Assembly (NCBI RefSeq): GCF_046719735.1
Contig: NZ_JAUTWQ010000001.1
Coordinates: 62,001-126,000, forward strand
Source of the DNA: Halobacillus_B rhizosphaerae
GTDB lineage: Bacteria; Bacillota; Bacilli; Bacillales; Halobacillaceae
Direction: 5' to 3'
Length of the DNA: 64,000 nucleotides
Of this stretch, positions 8,025 to 15,563 are shown one piece after another. Made by a program: the position numbers and the translations under genes. Below the pieces are notes generated by a model, which searched no databases, was not told where the DNA came from, and saw only the letters and a list, made by a program, of their open reading frames with translations. Position 1 is the stretch's first letter. Every line of letters starts with the position of its first letter.

Positions 8025-8705
8025 GTGAGAAGTTACTTAGGTCTAATTATTGTCGGTATCCTTGCTGTTTTCTTGCTGTTCAATATTTTCACTAATGATA
8101 ATGGGTCACGGAGAGGTATGTCAGGCTCAGATAATTATCAGGAAAATACATATAAAGATTTGCCTTCCGAGCCGGACAAGTCGGAAATTTTGGACACTAT
8201 CAGCAGTTCCAACGCCTCTTCAATTAGTACACTTATTGAAAATGGGTTTCCATTATTGGATACGGTAAAGACAGACAAAGGAATTTCAAAAATTTATGTT
8301 ACGCAAAAGTTAACTCTTAAAGAGGCAGCGGATGCTCTGGCTGATAAGATTGAACCGGAAGAAACCAGTCAGAAACAGGACGATAAACAAGTGTTAGTCT
8401 ATCCAGATCATTTTGTCATTCTTCAAAAAAGTCAGGAACAGCAAGATGTTGTTTTTATAGAATTAGCAAGCGATCAATTTGTTCGAAATAATTATTCACC
8501 TGGTTTTTTCAACGGTTTAATGACTTATTATATTTTGAATAGAGCTCTGGGATCTGACAATTGGTATAATAAACGGAAGTCCGCCTGTAAGGCTCAAGGG
8601 AATTGTTATGGAGGTTATGTGCAATCGGGCAGGTTTAACTCTGGAACAACGGGGTCGTTTCGCGGGTCATCACAACGCGGTGGAGGACCAGGAGCAGGGA
8701 AATAA
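8025..8705 (+). CDS. DUF4247 domain protein, membrane-anchored or exported
   Basis: This 226-residue protein has one N-terminal hydrophobic segment (LGLIIVGILAVFLLFNIF, about residues 5-22) that acts as anchor or uncleaved signal; no lipobox is seen. The rest is polar and probably extracytoplasmic. The conserved part includes YVTQKLTLKEAADAL and VFIELASDQFVRNNYSPGF. Near the C-terminus are two Cys six residues apart (SACKAQGNCYGG) that could form a disulfide outside the cell. The tail is rich in Gly, Ser and Arg. The GTG start at 8025 follows AGGGGAGGAG. DUF4247 has no known activity; it is named by its association with PspA and DUF350 genes, as here. Confidence 0.75.
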   Translation: MRSYLGLIIVGILAVFLLFNIFTNDNGSRRGMSGSDNYQENTYKDLPSEPDKSEILDTISSSNASSISTLIENGFPLLDTVKTDKGISKIYVTQKLTLKEAADALADKIEPEETSQKQDDKQVLVYPDHFVILQKSQEQQDVVFIELASDQFVRNNYSPGFFNGLMTYYILNRALGSDNWYNKRKSACKAQGNCYGGYVQSGRFNSGTTGSFRGSSQRGGGPGAGK

Positions 8706-8721
8706 TAAAGGAGGATGTTGA

Positions 8722-9117
8722 ATGGAACCATATCTAACTACACTCGGATATTTTGTGATTGCTATTTTCGTCGTACTTATCGGCTTATTAATTTTTGAAT
8801 GGGTTACTACTAAATATAAAGATTGGGATGAGATTAGCAGAGGAAATCAGGCCGTAGCTATGTCTGTGACTGGAAAAATTATTGGAATCTGCATTATTCT
8901 CTCTTTCGCTATTTATAATAGTCTGACGATTTGGGATACGATCATTTGGGGAGCTTACGGGATTGTCCTGCAGATGATTGCGTACTTTTTGTTTGAAATC
9001 CTTACAAGGAAATTTTCTGTACAAACTAAGCTTTTGGAAAACAATACAGCAGTCGGTATAGTTTCAATAGGAGTTTCTATAGGTCTGGCGTTTGTCATCG
9101 GAGCTTCTATTACCTGA
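8722..9117 (+). CDS. DUF350 family membrane protein
   Basis: This 131-residue protein has four predicted transmembrane helices (about residues 8-27, 48-67, 72-92 and 107-128) and the DUF350 pattern, related to E. coli YjfL. The family has no proven activity and recurs next to PspA-like and spermidine or glutathionylspermidine synthase-like genes. The ATG at 8722 follows AAAGGAGG, 16 bases after the DUF4247 stop. A terminator follows, before the SpeE-like gene. Its position between an exported DUF4247 protein and a membrane aminopropyltransferase-like protein makes a membrane complex plausible, which is inference. Confidence 0.8.
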   Translation: MEPYLTTLGYFVIAIFVVLIGLLIFEWVTTKYKDWDEISRGNQAVAMSVTGKIIGICIILSFAIYNSLTIWDTIIWGAYGIVLQMIAYFLFEILTRKFSVQTKLLENNTAVGIVSIGVSIGLAFVIGASIT

Positions 9118-9142
9118 TTTATTTAGTACAATATAAGTGCTT

Positions 9143-9179
9143 AAAAGCCACTTAGGAATGACTATCCTGGTGGCTTTTT
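9143..9179 (+). terminator. Terminator between DUF350 and the SpeE-like gene
   Basis: AAAAGCCACTTAGGA pairs with TCCTGGTGGCTTTT (with wobbles) and runs into five T. Confidence 0.72.
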
Positions 9180-9221
9180 CGAACGGTGAATTTTTAACAT
9201 GAAGCAATCGGAGTGAACAAC

Positions 9222-10772
9222 ATGGATAAAGGAAGGCAGAAGAAAACTCACCTCCTATACTGGGCTTCAGGCATAGTGTCGATCTGCGGCATTATATTTG
9301 AAGTGCTGTTTGGTGCACTTGGGTCTTACATACTCGGGGATGGTGTAAAGCAATACACGTTAACGATAAGCCTATTTCTAACGGGCATGGGTGTAGGGGC
9401 GAGTTTAAGTGAACGCGTCTTAAAAAAGTTAATTATTACATTTATTTGGATTGAATTTCTTGTCGCCATTATTGGCGGATTTTCAAGTTTTATGATGTTT
9501 GGGATGACGGCATTTGCGCCAGATGGAACGGATGCACTATTTTTATACCTCATTACTTTTACCATTGGCGGTCTGACAGGTTTGGAGCTTCCGATTCTTA
9601 TACGTAAAGCTAATGAGATAGGGGAGGAACTGAACCGAAGCACAGCCCGGGTTTTATTTTCAGATTATGCTGGGGGTTTAATCGGTGGTCTTCTCTTTGC
9701 CTTCTACTTACGGCCTCAAATGGGAATGGTGAAGAGTGCTTTCTTTGTAGCTTGTATTAACCTTATGGTTGCTGTGGGAATTTTATATTTATTCCGGGCA
9801 GAAATTAAGCGGATGGCCATTCATACAACGGCAGCTATCCTCATTGGAATTTTACTGGTGGCTGGTTTGTTTTTTGGAGAAGAAACGGCATTTTCTTTTG
9901 AACAAAAACTGTATAAAGATCCTATCATTTATATGGAAGACAGCTCTTACCAGCATATAGTGTTAACGAAGGAAGAAGGGGATACAAGACTATATTTAAA
10001 TGGATCTCTGCAGTTTAGTTCCACCGATGAGAAGAGATACCACGAGTCATTGGTTCATCCTCCTATGGCTTATGCTGAACATCCCGAACATATTTTGGTG
10101 CTGGGGGGAGGGGATGGTCTCGCTGTTCGAGAGCTGTTAAAGTATAAAGAAATCAAAGATATCACTCTCGTGGATTTGGACCCGGCCGTAACACAATTAG
10201 CGGAGAATAATTTCCATTTACTTCAGTTAAACAAGGACTCTCTACACAATGATAAAGTAAACATTATACATAAAGATGCTTTTCAGTTTCTCGAAAAGGC
10301 CCAAGGATTCTATGATGTAATTCTTGTGGATTTGCCAGATCCTAATAATGAAAGTCTAAATAAGCTGTATACGAAAGAATTTTATTCCTTAGTAAGAAAT
10401 CATTTAAGTCCTAAAGGGGCGGCAATGATCCAATCAACCAGCCCTGTATTTGCTACGAAGGTGTACTGGACGATTAATAAAACGGTAGAATCGACTGGGT
10501 TGAACACGAAAAACTTTCATGTCGACATTCCGAGCTTCGGAAATTGGGGATTCGTTATGGCCAGCCGCAAACCGATCAGCCTTGATCAAATCCATATAAA
10601 TCAGCCGACCACTTACTTAACTGATGAATTATTAAAGGTTATGACGGTGTTTGGAAAAGATGAAGACCGGGAAATCATATCCAAGGAAGGGAAGAAATTT
10701 CCCCTCAAACCTAACACATTGATTGACCCTCATCTTATTCAGCTTTATGAAGAAGCTTGGCAGAACTATTAA
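9222..10772 (+). CDS. Membrane-anchored spermidine synthase-like (aminopropyltransferase) protein
   Basis: The 516-residue protein joins an N-terminal membrane domain (about residues 1-210, roughly seven hydrophobic helices) to a C-terminal spermidine synthase-like domain. The latter has the nucleotide-binding motif LVLGGGDGLAVREL, then VDLDPAVTQLAENN, and the active-site stretch ILVDLPDPNN with the catalytic-type Asp. Soluble relatives move an aminopropyl group from decarboxylated AdoMet to a polyamine; whether this enzyme uses putrescine, another amine or a membrane lipid is unknown. I chose ATG 9222 with CGGAG upstream; GTG 9213 is in frame but lies within that site. It closes the PspA/DUF4178/DUF4247/DUF350 cluster. 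The donor-making enzyme SpeD is encoded at 43348-43725. Confidence 0.82.
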   Translation: MDKGRQKKTHLLYWASGIVSICGIIFEVLFGALGSYILGDGVKQYTLTISLFLTGMGVGASLSERVLKKLIITFIWIEFLVAIIGGFSSFMMFGMTAFAPDGTDALFLYLITFTIGGLTGLELPILIRKANEIGEELNRSTARVLFSDYAGGLIGGLLFAFYLRPQMGMVKSAFFVACINLMVAVGILYLFRAEIKRMAIHTTAAILIGILLVAGLFFGEETAFSFEQKLYKDPIIYMEDSSYQHIVLTKEEGDTRLYLNGSLQFSSTDEKRYHESLVHPPMAYAEHPEHILVLGGGDGLAVRELLKYKEIKDITLVDLDPAVTQLAENNFHLLQLNKDSLHNDKVNIIHKDAFQFLEKAQGFYDVILVDLPDPNNESLNKLYTKEFYSLVRNHLSPKGAAMIQSTSPVFATKVYWTINKTVESTGLNTKNFHVDIPSFGNWGFVMASRKPISLDQIHINQPTTYLTDELLKVMTVFGKDEDREIISKEGKKFPLKPNTLIDPHLIQLYEEAWQNY

Positions 10773-10812
10773 GTGAGGAGTCATAATAATTTTCTAATTT
10801 AGGAGTGGTAGA

Positions 10813-11493
10813 GTGAAAGTATCTTATCATGGACATTCCGTAGTGAAAGTAGAAGCAAATGGAAAAACGATTCTTATTGACCCTTTTATTTCTGAAAATG
10901 GAAACACTGATCTGAACGCAGATGAACAAAATCCGGATGTCATTCTGTTAACTCATGGACATAATGATCACGTGGGGGACACATTTGAGATTGCGAAAAG
11001 AAGTAATGCACAAATTATCGCCCCTTTCGAACTGGCCACATATCTTGGAAATAAAGGACTAAACGCACATCCGATGTATATAGGCGGAGGCGGTGACTTT
11101 GATTTTGGCCACGTTAAATTTACTCAGGCCTTTCACGGTTCCTCTTATACTGAAGAAGACGGTACGATCGTATACACGGGAATGCCTACTGGTATTTTAT
11201 TAACTATTGAAGGGAAAACAATCTATCATGCTGGGGATACTGGATTATTCTCTGATTTGAAAATGATTGGAGAAATGAATGATATCGACCTTGCTTTTCT
11301 ACCGATCGGTGATAATTTCACAATGGGTCCAGATGATGCGCTAGTTGCAGCTGAATGGGTAAAGGCTAAACAAGTTGTTCCGATTCACTACAACACCTTC
11401 GAGCTGATAAATCAGGATGGAAAAGGTTTCGCTGATAAAGTTAAGCCTGGTAAAGGATTAGCTCTTGAGCCTGGAGAATCTATTGAGCTTTAA
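10813..11493 (+). CDS. ytkL: UPF0173 metal-dependent hydrolase YtkL
   Basis: This 226-residue protein is a metallo-beta-lactamase-fold hydrolase of the UPF0173 group. The metal-binding motif LTHGHNDHVGD is near residue 50, and further ligands fit HAGDTGLF near residue 137 and PIHYNTFE near residue 196. Substrate is not established. It begins with GTG at 10813 (MKVSYHGHSVVKVE) behind GGAGTGGTAG. It stands in the same order with ytoI as in B. subtilis and ends in a strong terminator. Length is typical for the family. Confidence 0.9.
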   Translation: MKVSYHGHSVVKVEANGKTILIDPFISENGNTDLNADEQNPDVILLTHGHNDHVGDTFEIAKRSNAQIIAPFELATYLGNKGLNAHPMYIGGGGDFDFGHVKFTQAFHGSSYTEEDGTIVYTGMPTGILLTIEGKTIYHAGDTGLFSDLKMIGEMNDIDLAFLPIGDNFTMGPDDALVAAEWVKAKQVVPIHYNTFELINQDGKGFADKVKPGKGLALEPGESIEL

Positions 11494-11537
11494 TATTCAA
11501 TAGGCGACAGTGATGGTCAAATTATTGTAATCACTAG

Positions 11538-11576
11538 AAAACCCGAACCAGTGTTTTTGTATTGGTTCGGGTTTTC
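11538..11576. terminator. Terminator after ytkL (AAAACCCGAACC type)
   Basis: AAAACCCGAACCA and TGGTTCGGGTTTT form a 13-bp perfect stem. The same stem sequence recurs at other gene ends in this window. Confidence 0.85.
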
Positions 11577-11726
11577 TGTATATTCTATGCCATTTATCCA
11601 CTACACCAGGGTTCTTATTAAAGCAGGTTTCTGTAATGCATAGAGAAATTGCAGAACAACTGTATCACTTGTATAATAACAATAACAGATGAAATTATTA
11701 GTACAGTTAGAAAGATTGGTGGATGT

Positions 11727-13040
11727 ATGGCGACTAAACATGAACAAATATTAGAACATATTGAAGCATTATCCATAGGAAGTAAAATTTCGGTAAGGCG
11801 TATTGCCAAGGCGCTGAATGTAAGTGAAGGAACCGCTTATCGTGCCATTAAAGAAGCAGAGAATCAGGATCTTGTAAGTACAATGGAGCGCGTCGGAACC
11901 ATCCGCATAGAAAAGAAGAAAAAAGAAAACATAGAACGCCTTACGTTTGCTGAAATTATTAATATCGTGGAAGGACAAGTACTCGGTGGCAGAGAAGGTC
12001 TTTATAAAACATTAAATAAGTTTGTGATCGGCGCAATGAAGCTTGATGCGATGATGCGATATACTGAAGCGGGTTCTTTATTAATTGTCGGGAACCGTAC
12101 CAATGCTCATGAGCTGGCAGTTAAGGAAGGCGCTGCTGTGTTGGTTACGGGAGGATTTGATACGTCTGATTCGGTTAAGAAACTTGCCGATGAAAAAAAA
12201 CTTCCGGTAATCTCTACAAGTTATGATACTTTTACTGTCGCGACGATGATCAACCGTGCGATCTATGATCAATTAATTAAGAAGGAAATTGTCTTAGTCG
12301 ATGATATTTATACCAATTTTAATGAATCAAAATATTTACAAACGAAAGATGCAGTAGAGAGATGGTACACTTTAAACGAGGAAACATCTCATAGCAGATA
12401 CCCTGTGGTGGACCCTCATAACAGGGTAGTAGGTGTGGTCACTTCTAAAGATGTCATTGGGAAAGATAAATCATTTACGATCGACAAAGTAATGACCAAG
12501 AATCCTATGACGGTACATACACAGACTTCTTTAGCAAATGCTGCCCATATGATGGTGTGGGAAGGGATTGAATTAATGCCTGTTGTAGATTCGGCACACA
12601 AACTGCAAGGTATTATTTCCCGGCAGGATGTATTGAAAGCTCTTCAGCATCTGCAACGGCAGCCGCAGGTAGGGGAAACAATTGATGATTTAGCAACGAA
12701 ACAGCTGGAACTAGTGGAAGATGATGAGCATCGTTACGTCTTAACTACCCGGGTCTCTCCTCAGATGACCAATCAACTCGGAACGATGTCCTATGGGGTG
12801 TTTACCTCATTAGTTACTGAAGCATCGAGCAGGCTGTTAAGGAAGTATAAGAAAGGTGACCTAGTCGTTGAAAATTTATCTATTTACTTTATAAAGCCTG
12901 TACAGCTTGAAAGTGATATTGAAATTAGACCGACAATATTAGAGGTCGGTCGTAAACTTGCAAAAGTTGATGTAGAAGTTCATCATAATCGCGCGATTGT
13001 TGGAAAAGCTCTCCTTATGGCTCAATTAATTGACCGATAA
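11727..13040 (+). CDS. ytoI: YtoI: HTH, DRTGG, two CBS and hotdog domains
   Basis: This 437-residue cytosolic protein has four recognisable parts. An N-terminal helix-turn-helix (SVRRIAKALNVSEGTAYRAI, about residues 22-41) is followed by a DRTGG domain (about 70-185). A pair of CBS domains (about 190-310; PVVDPHNRVVGVVTSKDV and MPVVDSAHKLQGIISRQDV) comes next, then a C-terminal thioesterase-like hotdog domain. This is the YtoI architecture. CBS pairs usually sense adenine nucleotides; the regulated process is unknown. I chose ATG 11727 (GGTGG upstream); an upstream ATG at 11649 has no ribosome binding site and adds an unrelated stretch. It is next to ytkL, as in B. subtilis. Confidence 0.88.
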   Translation: MATKHEQILEHIEALSIGSKISVRRIAKALNVSEGTAYRAIKEAENQDLVSTMERVGTIRIEKKKKENIERLTFAEIINIVEGQVLGGREGLYKTLNKFVIGAMKLDAMMRYTEAGSLLIVGNRTNAHELAVKEGAAVLVTGGFDTSDSVKKLADEKKLPVISTSYDTFTVATMINRAIYDQLIKKEIVLVDDIYTNFNESKYLQTKDAVERWYTLNEETSHSRYPVVDPHNRVVGVVTSKDVIGKDKSFTIDKVMTKNPMTVHTQTSLANAAHMMVWEGIELMPVVDSAHKLQGIISRQDVLKALQHLQRQPQVGETIDDLATKQLELVEDDEHRYVLTTRVSPQMTNQLGTMSYGVFTSLVTEASSRLLRKYKKGDLVVENLSIYFIKPVQLESDIEIRPTILEVGRKLAKVDVEVHHNRAIVGKALLMAQLIDR

Positions 13041-13067
13041 AAAAAGCCGCTGAATGTTCAGCGGCTG
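13039..13067 (-). terminator. Terminator of ytpI
   Basis: AGCCGCTGA and TCAGCGGCT pair, and on the minus strand the hairpin is followed by six T. On the plus strand no T-run follows, so it serves mainly ytpI. Confidence 0.75.
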
Positions 13068-13072
13068 ATTCA

Positions 13073-13366
13073 TTAGTAGGATTGTTGTTTGGAATATTCT
13101 CTTTGGTAATGTTTGGAGGCTTTCCAGCCATAGCGGAATTGGATAATACCAAGGATAACGAAAACAATTCCTATAAATAAAGAGAGACGGGTTTGGTAGG
13201 CAAGATACTGATTAATTCCGAAGAAAGTTACAAGACTGCCTAAGAATATTTTTGAGCGGCTGTTCAAGTATTCTTGAGTTAACGGGTCTTTAGCTCTGAC
13301 TACCATGACCTTATAATAGATATAAAGCACAAGGGAAATAAGTATACATGCTGAAAAAATGATCAC
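13073..13366 (-). CDS. ytpI: YtpI-like small membrane protein
   Basis: This 97-residue protein has three hydrophobic segments (about residues 2-20, 41-58 and 62-80) and a polar C-terminus (KASKHYQREYSKQQSY). The sequence and the place between ytoI and nrnA fit the YtpI family. No function is known. It is transcribed against its neighbours, with its own terminator. No clear ribosome binding site was found, though AGGAGTCGATC lies about 10 bases upstream on its strand. Confidence 0.75.
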   Translation of the reverse strand: MIIFSACILISLVLYIYYKVMVVRAKDPLTQEYLNSRSKIFLGSLVTFFGINQYLAYQTRLSLFIGIVFVILGIIQFRYGWKASKHYQREYSKQQSY

Positions 13367-13490
13367 TATGATCGACTCCTGAACTTGTTTTTATAATTCA
13401 TATTGTAGCTTATGTTATGCAGTTTTGCTACCTGTGAGAGGAAAACAATAGAGGAGAAAACATTAAAAGCTGCTGAGAAAGGAATTTGTT

Positions 13491-14444
13491 ATGTGTAAAC
13501 AGGAAATTGGAAAAGAAATTAAACAGTTTGACACCATCATCATTCATCGTCACGTCCGTCCGGACCCAGATGCTTTTGGGTCTCAAGCGGGGCTGGCAGA
13601 GATCATAAAAGCGAGCTTTCCTGAAAAAACAGTAAAGGTTACAGGTGAAGAAGATCCTGAACTATTATTTTTAACAGAGATGGACACTGTGGAAGATCAA
13701 GACTATGAAAATGCCTTAGTTATCGTTTGTGATACAGCCAACCAGGCAAGGGTAGATGACCAGAGGTTTAAGAATGGCAAGAAGCTAATTAAAATTGATC
13801 ACCATCCTGTTGTAGATGAATATGGAGATATTCAATGGGTCAATACCAATGCGAGTTCGACCTGTGAAATGATATACAGTTTATATTTGGAAGTTTGTCA
13901 GGAAGGGTTCAAGATGAATAATAAAGCAGCACGGCTACTCTATGCAGGCATAGTTGGAGATACGGGTCGATTTCTTTTTCCGAGTACGACCAAGCAGACT
14001 CTTCAATATGCAGCTGAATTAGTCACGTACTCTTTTGATCGGCCATTGCTCTATAATCAACTTTATAAAACATCTATAAAAGTTGCTAAATTGAAAGGCT
14101 ATATACTTCAGCACTTTACGGTCCATGAGGAGGGGTACAGTACAATACGTTTGTCAAAGGAAACCCTGGAAAAGTTTGAACTAACTGCTTCCGAAACGAG
14201 CCAACTTGTTGGTTTACTTGGAGATATTGAAGGAATATTATCCTGGGTATTTTTTGTGGAGGAAGAAGATATCATTCGTGTACGATTAAGATCAAAAGGT
14301 CCAGTTATTAATGAAATTGCTGCTGCGCATAATGGAGGCGGTCATCCTATGGCAGCAGGAGCCACGGCGTATTCCTGGGAAGAAACAGAAGAAATTGCTG
14401 AAGAATTAAAGAAGGTATGTAAAGATTTTCAGCAAGACCTGTAA
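13491..14444 (+). CDS. nrnA: Oligoribonuclease NrnA (nanoRNase / pAp phosphatase)
   Basis: This 317-residue DHH-DHHA1 phosphoesterase degrades 2-5 nucleotide RNAs and removes the 3' phosphate of pAp in relatives. Motif I is HRHVRPDPDAFGSQ (about residues 20-33), then VCDTANQARVDD, then the DHH motif IKIDHHPVVDEYGD near residue 104. The C-terminal DHHA1 glycine motif GGGHPMAAGAT is near residue 284. All manganese-binding positions appear present. The ATG at 13491 has GAAAGGA upstream. It stands between ytpI and ytrI as in B. subtilis (ytqI). Two hairpins follow. Confidence 0.93.
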   Translation: MCKQEIGKEIKQFDTIIIHRHVRPDPDAFGSQAGLAEIIKASFPEKTVKVTGEEDPELLFLTEMDTVEDQDYENALVIVCDTANQARVDDQRFKNGKKLIKIDHHPVVDEYGDIQWVNTNASSTCEMIYSLYLEVCQEGFKMNNKAARLLYAGIVGDTGRFLFPSTTKQTLQYAAELVTYSFDRPLLYNQLYKTSIKVAKLKGYILQHFTVHEEGYSTIRLSKETLEKFELTASETSQLVGLLGDIEGILSWVFFVEEEDIIRVRLRSKGPVINEIAAAHNGGGHPMAAGATAYSWEETEEIAEELKKVCKDFQQDL

Positions 14445-14500
14445 TGGAAAATCCTCGAACCGGGAACGGTAAGCGAAAGAGAAGGGCGATGCAGTGATAA

Positions 14501-14523
14501 ATCAGGTCGGACCACTGATTTCA
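14501..14523 (+). terminator. Hairpin after nrnA
   Basis: AAATCAG and CTGATTT pair around a nine-base loop and lead into CATTTTAAC. It is short and probably a weak terminator. Confidence 0.35.
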
Positions 14524-14539
14524 TTTTAACGTTAAATAT

Positions 14540-14567
14540 GAAAACCCGGACCGCTGGTTCGGGTTTT
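14540..14567. terminator. Terminator between nrnA and ytrI (AAAACCCG type)
   Basis: AAAACCCGGACC and GGTTCGGGTTTT pair (one wobble) around GCT. It lies between two convergent genes and can act on both strands. Confidence 0.78.
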
Positions 14568-14592
14568 CAGTTGAATGAAATTTCTTCTCTCG

Positions 14593-15096
14593 TTAATTTT
14601 CTAAACCAATGTCTAATTTTAATTTCAGTGTTGGCCCCACTATAAGCTGACGGACGATGAGATGATAGGTGAAATCTTCAACTACGAATTTTTTGTTTTC
14701 AATAGCGGCTATGATTAAGTCGGTTTGAGAGGCAGCGTCTTTAATTTCCTTACCAGGAATGGAATCTAACTGCTGTTTAACTAGTGAAGAGAGTTGGTGC
14801 TGAGTAAGTAAATCTACTTGTAGTTTCTTAGCGTTTGTATAGTGTACGGCGATCTCCTCTACCTTCAACAGGTTAGTGTCCTTATCCTCCGGTTCACCTT
14901 CATTGGAAAGAAGTCCTTCATATTTAGCTTCCAGTTCAATTAGTTCTGAATTTAATTCAATATTTTCCTGCGTATAACTTTCATGAAGCTTTCCATGGAT
15001 AAAGATGAAGAGTAAATAGCCGGCGATCAATCCAAGTATGATTCCGGCAAAAAAGCGGTGCCACTCCTTACTTCTAAGTTGAGGGGGAATATACAT
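14593..15096 (-). CDS. ytrI: Sporulation membrane protein YtrI
   Basis: This 167-residue protein starts MYIPPQLRSKEWHRFFAG and has one transmembrane segment (about residues 19-38, IILGLIAGYLLFIFI). A coiled-coil-prone Glu-rich region follows, then a C-terminal domain likely on the outer side. This is the YtrI pattern; in B. subtilis the gene is under sigma-E and needed for normal sporulation. I start at 15096, where the ATG shares its A with the ytrH stop codon (TAATG) and GAGGAAG lies upstream. A longer frame to 15123 runs inside ytrH. ytrH and ytrI are translationally coupled. Confidence 0.85.
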   Translation of the reverse strand: MYIPPQLRSKEWHRFFAGIILGLIAGYLLFIFIHGKLHESYTQENIELNSELIELEAKYEGLLSNEGEPEDKDTNLLKVEEIAVHYTNAKKLQVDLLTQHQLSSLVKQQLDSIPGKEIKDAASQTDLIIAAIENKKFVVEDFTYHLIVRQLIVGPTLKLKLDIGLEN

Positions 15097-15428
15097 TAGG
15101 TCACTTCCTCTCCAAGCAGCCATTCCACGAGTAAGAGTGCAGCCTGGACACCTCCCATAGCTGAAATGATAATCATCACTTGTTTAAATAAATCAAATGT
15201 AGAGCCTTCAAATATTCCCTTTTCAAAATTACTAATTGCATCAAAGGTTCCGCCAATGGCTGCTACAATTGCCCATATCCTTAAACCTTTGGCGATGCGG
15301 AACATAGAAGTCATGGGAGCTTCTCCAGTAAGGAAGCTTCCGATACTGCCGATAAGCGTTCCGCCTGCAATTACTCCAAAAGCGATAAAGAAGCATTGAG
15401 TCATGGATATAATTAATCGATCTTCCAT
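15096..15428 (-). CDS. ytrH: Sporulation membrane protein YtrH
   Basis: This 110-residue protein has three hydrophobic segments (about residues 10-32, 49-62 and 82-104) and the YtrH family pattern, including FFIAFGVIAGGTLIGSIGSF. In B. subtilis ytrH and ytrI form a sigma-E operon for sporulation. The ATG is preceded by GAGGGAC on its strand. It is divergent from dnaE with about 135 bases between. I looked for a sigma-E promoter there and did not find a convincing one. Confidence 0.85.
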   Translation of the reverse strand: MEDRLIISMTQCFFIAFGVIAGGTLIGSIGSFLTGEAPMTSMFRIAKGLRIWAIVAAIGGTFDAISNFEKGIFEGSTFDLFKQVMIIISAMGGVQAALLLVEWLLGEEVT

Positions 15429-15563
15429 CTTGTCCCTCTTTTCGCTGAGAGTGTTAAGTTCTCTTATTGAAAAATTATTCTATAAGTAGACGGATTATGC
15501 AGGATGCTTTCCTTGGTCATTGGAGATTCGCTATAATCAGAGAAAGAAAGAAGGTGGACGATT

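Noticed and set aside
14501..14523. GGTCGGACCA as a second FadR-type operator
   Set aside because: It lies after nrnA between convergent genes, is flanked by a hairpin, and deviates from the TGGTNNGACCA form.
15429..15530. Possible sigma-E promoter for ytrHI (GCATAAT and ATAGAATAAT)
   Set aside because: The spacing and -10 do not fit the sigma-E pattern well enough to call.
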